From an uncultured Bacteroidales bacterium (GTDB taxonomy: Bacteria > Bacteroidota > Bacteroidia > Bacteroidales > Paludibacteraceae), in assembly GCA_937915765.1 (NCBI GenBank), contig CALGHE010000080.1:1-64000 (forward strand): 64,000 nucleotides of DNA, read 5' to 3'. Below the pieces are notes generated by a model that was not told where the DNA came from, searched no databases, and saw only the letters and a list, made by a program, of their open reading frames with translations. The translations under genes were made by a program, and so were the position numbers. Shown here piece by piece: positions 58,246 to 64,000 of this stretch; within the stretch, counting starts at the first letter, position 1, and the number at the start of each line of letters is the position of its first letter.

Positions 58246-59181
58246 TTAGATATTGATGCTTTTATATTCTGGCTCCTGCCACTCTTGAACAACAGAATCC
58301 CTTTTGGTTTCTATAATTTCACCTTTTTTATTTATCAGATACGACACATTGAAACTCTCTTTATAGTATGTTTTAGTATTTTCAACAGTATCTTTGAGCC
58401 AAAAATAGACGCAGTCAGAAGTAACAAATGTGGTGTCGGTTAAAAATGTCGAATAAATTTCCGCCTCGTCATTCCATCTTTCGTAATCATCAACCATTAT
58501 AGGCTCTTCATTTCCTATGTAACATCCTTGACTTGCTAACTCTTTAAAAGATATAATCTCCATCTTCTCGTTAAAAATATACAGGTCTAAACTTGTGTCA
58601 CAATCTCCATTATCATGGCAGATGCAATAATAGAAATCTCCAACCTTCTTCCCTTTGTTGAAAAAATAGTAAAAGTCGCAAAAATTTTCAATCATTTTCT
58701 TCCACTCTCCGTCTCCAACGTCTGCTGTTAAAATATCCTTAACTTTGTCTTTTACATCCTCGACAAGATATAAATCTTCCTCGAAGAAACGTTTCAGAGA
58801 GTCTTTCCCATCATATCCACTTCTCGCTACAAGAGGTGTGTTGATTTCAATCTCCGGCAAATTCATATCTTCAAAATAACCGGCAACTCCTTTCTCTTTA
58901 AATTTCTTCATTCTGTTGTAAACAATCTTGCTGGAATATGATTTCTCGGACTCTATCGTCTTCTCCAAAGATTCCTTTTCATCGACAATATTAATAGTGT
59001 CTGGCTTCACAACAGGAACAATATTGCTATTTGGTTGTCTTTTATCCGTCAGAATATTAATAGTGTCTGACTTCACAACAGGAACAATGGCAGCCTCTTT
59101 CTCCTTATCTTTCAATAGCAAGAAAAGGAAACAGAACGCTAACAGAAGAGAGAGCAGCAAAATCTTTAACTTATGATTCAT
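58246..59181 (-). CDS. Unknown membrane-anchored protein with duplicated N-terminal segment
   Basis: I do not recognise this 311-residue protein. One N-terminal hydrophobic helix (KILLLSLLLAFCFLFLLL) serves as anchor or signal. Immediately after it is an imperfect tandem duplication, IVPVVKSDTINILTDK and IVPVVKPDTINIVDEK, also visible in the DNA (58986-59034 versus 59046-59094). The remaining ~230 residues are acidic and Tyr-rich (ENFCDFYYFFNKGKKVGDFYYCICHDNGDCD) with paired cysteines, suggesting an extracytoplasmic globular domain. It lies 48 bases after the alpha-2-macroglobulin gene on the same strand and may be its partner. Confidence 0.65.
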   Translation of the reverse strand: MNHKLKILLLSLLLAFCFLFLLLKDKEKEAAIVPVVKSDTINILTDKRQPNSNIVPVVKPDTINIVDEKESLEKTIESEKSYSSKIVYNRMKKFKEKGVAGYFEDMNLPEIEINTPLVARSGYDGKDSLKRFFEEDLYLVEDVKDKVKDILTADVGDGEWKKMIENFCDFYYFFNKGKKVGDFYYCICHDNGDCDTSLDLYIFNEKMEIISFKELASQGCYIGNEEPIMVDDYERWNDEAEIYSTFLTDTTFVTSDCVYFWLKDTVENTKTYYKESFNVSYLINKKGEIIETKRDSVVQEWQEPEYKSINI

Positions 59182-59229
59182 AACAATACATTAATTTAAA
59201 TTACGTTCTATAATTTTTCGCAATTTGAA

Positions 59230-62200
59230 TTATCTCATCTCTATAATCTTTATCTCAAATCCTTCTGTATTAGATAGGAACTCCGGTGCGTACATACACT
59301 GAGCAGTTGCCAGACCAGAAGAGAATGTTCCGGCATGGGTCGAATACAATGAATATTCAAAGACATACGTTCCTTTGGCAAGATGGTCGAAGAAATAATA
59401 GACCGCAGCGTCTTTCGGCGAGTAATAATAGCCGATTCCATCGGAATATCTGTAGCCTGAAAGTTGCTTTTGCGGTTCTAAAGCAGCCGCGCGCTGGTCT
59501 TTAAGCATAACATAATCCATATCTCGGTCTGTACGGAGCGTCAGTCGCACTGTAACCTTATCGCCGACCTTCACTGTAGTGTTTTTGTCTATCTTCTTCA
59601 AAAGAGCCGTTCCATCGACATTTTTAGTTTCAAGCATTACCATTCGCTCCACCTGCAAAGCAGTCTTGCTTTTTGGCACAGCCGCATAATTCTCTTCAAA
59701 TTGCCAATAGAGCGCGCCCCATGAGAGATTACCATCTTTCTTGCTCGTCAAGGTCACTTCGCCCATCGACGGTTTCACCAATTCACCCGGAATGTTTTTT
59801 TCAAAATAGCCTGTGCCGACCTCTGTTTTTTCTGGTTTTACAATTTCATCGCCCATCTTCACTTCTACGACATTGTCATTAGAGATCCAGTTGGAGCCGG
59901 AGAGCAAGAAGACATTGAGGGCATCGATGTTAGCAATCGTATTGCCCCAGTCCTGCGTGCGTTTCTGATTCAGCAGCCAGATGCGCATATTGTCCTGCTC
60001 CTTCCTTTTAGGGTCAACCAACTCAAGAGCCTCCATGATTCGGGTATGTGTTGCGATGGCAGACTCTGACCAGAGCCAGCCACTTGTGTTTTTCTTCCAA
60101 TACATGCCCATTTCATCGGTAGTAGAAGAGTGTTCTCGAAGCGATTCCACAATCTTTTTCGCCACTTCCGACTTACCACCTCTGTGCAGCGCGATAGCAG
60201 CAAGCGATTTCTCATAAAGAGAGAAGCTCTCCCACTCATCCTTTTCCGCCATCAATTTGAAATAATAATCATACGCCTCTTTTGTACCCTGTTTCAAAGA
60301 GACATCAGGGAAGAGGCTTCTCACTTGGAAGTAGTATAAAGTGGAACTGCTGCAATGAGGTGTAAGCTTCCACTTTTTCATATTATCATACACTTCTCTC
60401 AAACGACCATCTAAATAGTGTAGCGTAGCCTTCACATTCAAACTCTTTTCAACATCTTTGGTATCCAGCCCGGCCTTGCGCAGACGACCTATATTGTCAG
60501 TTACAAAAAGAGAAGTATGCAAGCTTGAATAATCGCAACCTTTAAACCAAGCGTAACCGCCATCTGCCAAACGATAGTCTGCCAGTTTTTTCACCCACAC
60601 ATCACCCTTCTGCTTTAGATCATTTAAGTCAAATAGTGTGGCAAGACGCTGTTTGCGTTCTGTTTCGTTTTTCGCCTCCATCACCCAAGGGGTTTCATTC
60701 AGCAAAATGCTCTTCACCTCCTGATTTTTCTCCAACTGAGACAACAATGTGTTGGCATCACCGCCATTCTTTTTCCACAATTCGATCACTTTGAAGATGC
60801 GAGGATTTGAAGTGGCGATATGATGAGCCATCAAAGAGACAAAATGAGCAGCCGATAAGGATGTCGCATTTTCATGTTCAATTGTCGCCACTGAAGGCAT
60901 TGCCTGCACCGCATACCAGACAGGGTTGGTTGAGAACTCCAATTTTAAGAAATTATTTCGCAAAGTAGGAGATTGATTTTTAAGAAGATTCTCAAAACGG
61001 CACGTTTTAGTCTGACCGCCACGCACATAGAGCGGCATGGACTGCGTCACGACAGTACGATTCGGAAGAACCGGCACCATCTTCTGCTCTGCGTCAGAGA
61101 AGTCGTCACCTTTTGCGATGGTGCGGACAATCAGCGCGTCGTGCGTATCAGGCACATCAAACGAGAGCGACACCACAGCCGTCTCCTTCTGTTTCACATC
61201 GAAAGAACCGCTATTTTCAGCCACAACCGCCTCCGTTACAGGGTCGAGCAACAGAATCCTTACAGAACCTTTTTTATCATCATCCGAAAGATTCGTCACC
61301 TTTGCCGTTAAAGCGATTTTATCACCATCACGGAAAAAGCGAGGCAAATTAGTAGAGACCATAAACGGTTTTTGTGTTATGACCGTTGCCTTTTTCTGTC
61401 CATAATACAAATCCTTCGTATGAGAAAGCAGCATGAAGTTCCAGCGGGTGAGGCTTTCAGGAATCTGGAACGAAATTTTCACATTACCTGCGCTATCCGA
61501 CTCCATGTGCGGAAAGAAGAACGCAGTTTCTGCAAAATTGGAACGCACCTTTACCTCCTCGGTCGGAATTGACACTGGCACAGTCTCAGTAACAGAAATA
61601 GAACCCGTCAAATCGCTCTTCTTCATAGCTCCTTGTTCTGCCAATGAATTATTCCCCATCGCCAATTTAGGCGAAGCACCATGCGCTTTCATTGTTGAAA
61701 CGGAATGATCATATAATGCTTCCTCTGATTCCTTTGCTTCAGAAAACCAGCTGTTGCCGTCGTCAGCCAAACTAATAGAGTACATTCTCATTTTCCTATT
61801 TAAATCACCCGACGGCAAATCCATGAAATGATATTTCACATAATGAAGAAAAGAACAATTATTTTTTAACGGAGAATAAGTTTCAAAAAACAGTGCATTG
61901 CGATTATTGCACGTTCCATAATCTCTGAAATTATAAAATTTTCTGTATTTCGGATTGAAATTCCAAGAGAGAGGAGCTAACAGATCCAGCGACGCATCAT
62001 ACATAGTGGCAAGCACTTCTGCCTTACGCTCTTTTGGAACAGTTACAGTCCACGTCTCCTCCGCGCCCGGCAGAAGATTGTCCCTAAACACAGCCAACTC
62101 TATCGGAAGAGATTTATCCTCCTCCTTCAGATTCAAATCCATTTTCGTACTATGCAAAGAACCATTATGTACAAGATAAAAATGAACTGATTTAGCTTCA

Positions 62201-64000
62201 CCGTCCTCCTTCTGCAACATAAGGTCGAAGGTTCTGATTTCGTCATTCAACTTAACCCATTTAAGTTTTTTCTCACCTTTCGCATTGATTGAAACGACCA
62301 ACAGGTGAGCATCTTTAAGCGAAGAGCCAATACGAACGGTGTGCTTTTCACCATAAGCAAGCGACACACTTTTCACATCCTCCTGCCAAAGAACAGAATA
62401 GACCGGTGGACGATTATCCTCTTTTCTGTAAAGTATCGTTTTGAAAGTTTCCTCCACATCCCTTTTTTTGTCATCCTTTGCTTTGAAAACAAACTGATAA
62501 GAACCGGACAACAAATCAGAACCGGACAATGGCAGAGTAAATGCACCCTTCTCATCAGACTTCACTTCTCCAGACGCAACTGTGGTCACGACCTCGTTTT
62601 TGTCTAAGCGTCCCACTTCATAGTGGATTGAGAAATTTTTCATTCCGACTCCCTCCAAATTTAACAAATAAAATTTGGCAGTCGTCAAATCCTCCATCAA
62701 ACATCTTTCGCCCAACGAAGAGCGGAATGCCATAGAGCGATCACCCACATAGACCGAAAGCAGTTCCTCCTGAGACTCCCCATTCTCATCAGTCACCTTC
62801 ACCTTCACTTCATACCTATAACAAGAAAGCCCCTTCTTTTCGCCCCTTTCTGCCACAAATGGAATATCAAACTTCCCATCTTTTGAAAGTTCCACTTCGC
62901 CCGAAGAGACAACCTTTTCTGCTTCTGAGCTTCCAAACCATCGCCAGAACCACAATTTCCTTGTTACCTCATACTTCACCTTTCCTGCCGTCAGCGGCGC
63001 GCCGAACAGATAATCCGCATGACCAGAAACCGTCACAGAATCACCGAAAGAGAAGCTGGTCGTCGGTCTGTCTAAATCCACCTCAAAGGTCGGTCGCTTA
63101 TACTCCTCAACCCTGAATTGTTCTGAACTACCGCGTCCCGAAAGAATAGTATAACGACCAGACAAAGCATCCTGAGGCAAAACGAATGAACCCGAAACAG
63201 AACCAAATTCATTGGAGACCAAAGACAATTCGCTGATTCTCTGACCATTCGCTCCAATAACATAAAATTTACAGTTCTCCCCTTGAATCACAGCAGAACC
63301 ATTTTCCGCCAACTTATAGCAAATCGCCTTAAAACGCACTACCTGCCCGGGACGATAGATTGCCCGATCAAAGAAAATGTCACATCGAAAATCCTGCGCA
63401 TTATCACCTTGATTGACTATAGGTCCATTCCTATAAACATATTCCCAATTATGATAAGCGTCATCACCACGTTTGAATCCGTGTTCAACCCTGCTACGTT
63501 GATTTTTCATCACCTCATCAGGTATTTTAGCCTCTTCCAAGACACCATCTTTTCCAGAAGTGCCGAACGAATAGACATTTTCTCTATTGCTTCCCCAATA
63601 TGCAGTAACAGAAACCCCATCGAGAGGCGCGCCCGATTTTGAATCGACAAAAACATAATCCACCTGATTTTTTTGTTGCAAACTCAAACCAAAAATATCA
63701 GTTACAGAAAATTCAAGATAACCATCTTCTTTATTTTTCCCTTCTACATCAACATAATATAACCCGTACGGCAAAGCTGCTATTTCAACCGTTGTATCTT
63801 CCAGTATAAAATAATTTGACGGAGACAATTTAAATTCATAATCAGCAACCTTTTGAGCGTAGTTTTTAAATTTAGCCCTATCTTTCAAACCTTTGTCCTC
63901 ATCGCGCTTCTTTTCCAAAAGCGAGCGAGTATCACGATAAATTGTGAGTTTCAGGCTGTCCATATTTGCATACATCACGCTAAACTTGAGAGGCTTTCCA
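59230..64000 (-). CDS. Alpha-2-macroglobulin-family protein (3' part; 5' end off the window)
   Basis: At least 1,589 residues are present, open to the right edge with no stop in the last codons (GKPLKFSVMYANMDS...), so the true start lies outside; full-length relatives are near 1,900. Visible parts are MG domains with FRCDIFFDRAIYRPGQVVRFKAI, the family-typical YRPGQ motif, and LPQDALSGRYTI and YKRPTFEVDLD. The central A2M block contains VRSNFAETAFFFPHMESDSAGNVKISFQIPESLTRWNFMLLSHTKD, and the alpha-helical toroid has GGYAWFKG. The thioester position reads AMPSVATIEHENATSLSAAHF instead of CxEQ, so it cannot form the covalent trap. A protease-binding or envelope-surveillance role is likely. Confidence 0.9.
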   Translation of the reverse strand, partial: GKPLKFSVMYANMDSLKLTIYRDTRSLLEKKRDEDKGLKDRAKFKNYAQKVADYEFKLSPSNYFILEDTTVEIAALPYGLYYVDVEGKNKEDGYLEFSVTDIFGLSLQQKNQVDYVFVDSKSGAPLDGVSVTAYWGSNRENVYSFGTSGKDGVLEEAKIPDEVMKNQRSRVEHGFKRGDDAYHNWEYVYRNGPIVNQGDNAQDFRCDIFFDRAIYRPGQVVRFKAICYKLAENGSAVIQGENCKFYVIGANGQRISELSLVSNEFGSVSGSFVLPQDALSGRYTILSGRGSSEQFRVEEYKRPTFEVDLDRPTTSFSFGDSVTVSGHADYLFGAPLTAGKVKYEVTRKLWFWRWFGSSEAEKVVSSGEVELSKDGKFDIPFVAERGEKKGLSCYRYEVKVKVTDENGESQEELLSVYVGDRSMAFRSSLGERCLMEDLTTAKFYLLNLEGVGMKNFSIHYEVGRLDKNEVVTTVASGEVKSDEKGAFTLPLSGSDLLSGSYQFVFKAKDDKKRDVEETFKTILYRKEDNRPPVYSVLWQEDVKSVSLAYGEKHTVRIGSSLKDAHLLVVSINAKGEKKLKWVKLNDEIRTFDLMLQKEDGEAKSVHFYLVHNGSLHSTKMDLNLKEEDKSLPIELAVFRDNLLPGAEETWTVTVPKERKAEVLATMYDASLDLLAPLSWNFNPKYRKFYNFRDYGTCNNRNALFFETYSPLKNNCSFLHYVKYHFMDLPSGDLNRKMRMYSISLADDGNSWFSEAKESEEALYDHSVSTMKAHGASPKLAMGNNSLAEQGAMKKSDLTGSISVTETVPVSIPTEEVKVRSNFAETAFFFPHMESDSAGNVKISFQIPESLTRWNFMLLSHTKDLYYGQKKATVITQKPFMVSTNLPRFFRDGDKIALTAKVTNLSDDDKKGSVRILLLDPVTEAVVAENSGSFDVKQKETAVVSLSFDVPDTHDALIVRTIAKGDDFSDAEQKMVPVLPNRTVVTQSMPLYVRGGQTKTCRFENLLKNQSPTLRNNFLKLEFSTNPVWYAVQAMPSVATIEHENATSLSAAHFVSLMAHHIATSNPRIFKVIELWKKNGGDANTLLSQLEKNQEVKSILLNETPWVMEAKNETERKQRLATLFDLNDLKQKGDVWVKKLADYRLADGGYAWFKGCDYSSLHTSLFVTDNIGRLRKAGLDTKDVEKSLNVKATLHYLDGRLREVYDNMKKWKLTPHCSSSTLYYFQVRSLFPDVSLKQGTKEAYDYYFKLMAEKDEWESFSLYEKSLAAIALHRGGKSEVAKKIVESLREHSSTTDEMGMYWKKNTSGWLWSESAIATHTRIMEALELVDPKRKEQDNMRIWLLNQKRTQDWGNTIANIDALNVFLLSGSNWISNDNVVEVKMGDEIVKPEKTEVGTGYFEKNIPGELVKPSMGEVTLTSKKDGNLSWGALYWQFEENYAAVPKSKTALQVERMVMLETKNVDGTALLKKIDKNTTVKVGDKVTVRLTLRTDRDMDYVMLKDQRAAALEPQKQLSGYRYSDGIGYYYSPKDAAVYYFFDHLAKGTYVFEYSLYSTHAGTFSSGLATAQCMYAPEFLSNTEGFEIKIIEMR

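Noticed and set aside
1..64000. CRISPR array, rRNA genes, phage module or full insertion sequence
   Set aside because: I saw no regularly spaced direct repeats, no rRNA signatures and no transposase, integrase or capsid genes in any frame.

Overview
The window is AT-rich chromosomal DNA of a member of the Bacteroidota, most likely an uncultured Bacteroidales from a plant-fibre-rich habitat. The case rests on several things seen in the sequence. Promoters have the Bacteroidetes form (TTG, about 19 bases, TAnnTTTG). Lipoproteins have short Bacteroidetes-type signals. Several secreted proteins end in type IX secretion (T9SS) sorting domains. There is a PorZ-like T9SS component, and the housekeeping set (SufBCD, UvrC, Dtd, NadA, PolA, folK, purE, GTP-type PEP carboxykinase) fits. 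The first ~300 bases are clearly more GC-rich and hold a DnaK fragment joined in frame to a TlpA-like thioredoxin. This looks like a contig-edge chimera rather than a real gene.

Layout: 1-1.1 kb chimeric CDS and tRNA-Leu(CAA). 1.2-6.1 kb GT90 glycosyltransferase, propeller-like lipoprotein, small P-loop kinase and manC. 6.2-19.2 kb nhaD, then a 520-base AT-rich divergent intergenic region carrying eight DnaA-box-like 9-mers (origin candidate), then nadA, mazG-like, deoC, polyprenyl synthase, polA, dusB, a U32 protein, dtd and uvrC. Three perfect GTTCCACGTGGAAC palindromes (parS-like) flank dusB. 19.5-30 kb holds a small cysteine-rich protein and a beta-glucan/xylan cluster: GH94 phosphorylase, GH5 lipoprotein, GH3 lipoprotein, GPH-type transporter with an unusual inserted domain, and a secreted GH10-CBM6-T9SS xylanase. 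30-45 kb holds an acetyltransferase-like protein, WYL regulator, PepSY-like protein, PL14-like secreted protein, rdgB-porZ-tsaE, a CrtI-like oxidoreductase, a secreted caspase with its FecR-like/DUF4384 partner, and a LruC-type lipoprotein. 45-64 kb holds folK-purE, pckG, a GDPD-like lipoprotein, sufBCD, a Rieske-like lipoprotein, an AlbA_2 protein, ttcA, an ABC exporter pair, a HAD hydrolase, tRNA-Ile2(CAU), an anchored unknown and the 3' part of a large alpha-2-macroglobulin gene that runs off the right edge.

The most unusual structure is not protein-coding. More than a dozen short intergenic repeats end in GTGAGTTCTATAAATTCA or GGCAACTTCTATAAATTAGG, or the reverse complements. Two are about 200 bp long, near-identical, about 48 kb apart and bounded by inverted ends (4081-4283 and 51958-52157). 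One of these splits sufC from sufD. Shorter, hybrid and decayed versions sit at gene ends, and in four cases the element end supplies the stop codon of the neighbouring gene. This is best read as a MITE-like family with TTAA/TTAG-like edges. No transposase for it is present in the window.

How the genes work together: in the glycan cluster, GH10, GH5 and GH3 would cut polymer outside or at the envelope, the GPH carrier would import disaccharide and GH94 would phosphorolyse it in the cytoplasm. No SusC/SusD pair is present here. The parS-like cluster and the DnaA-box cluster 6.5 kb apart suggest the window lies at or near the chromosome origin.
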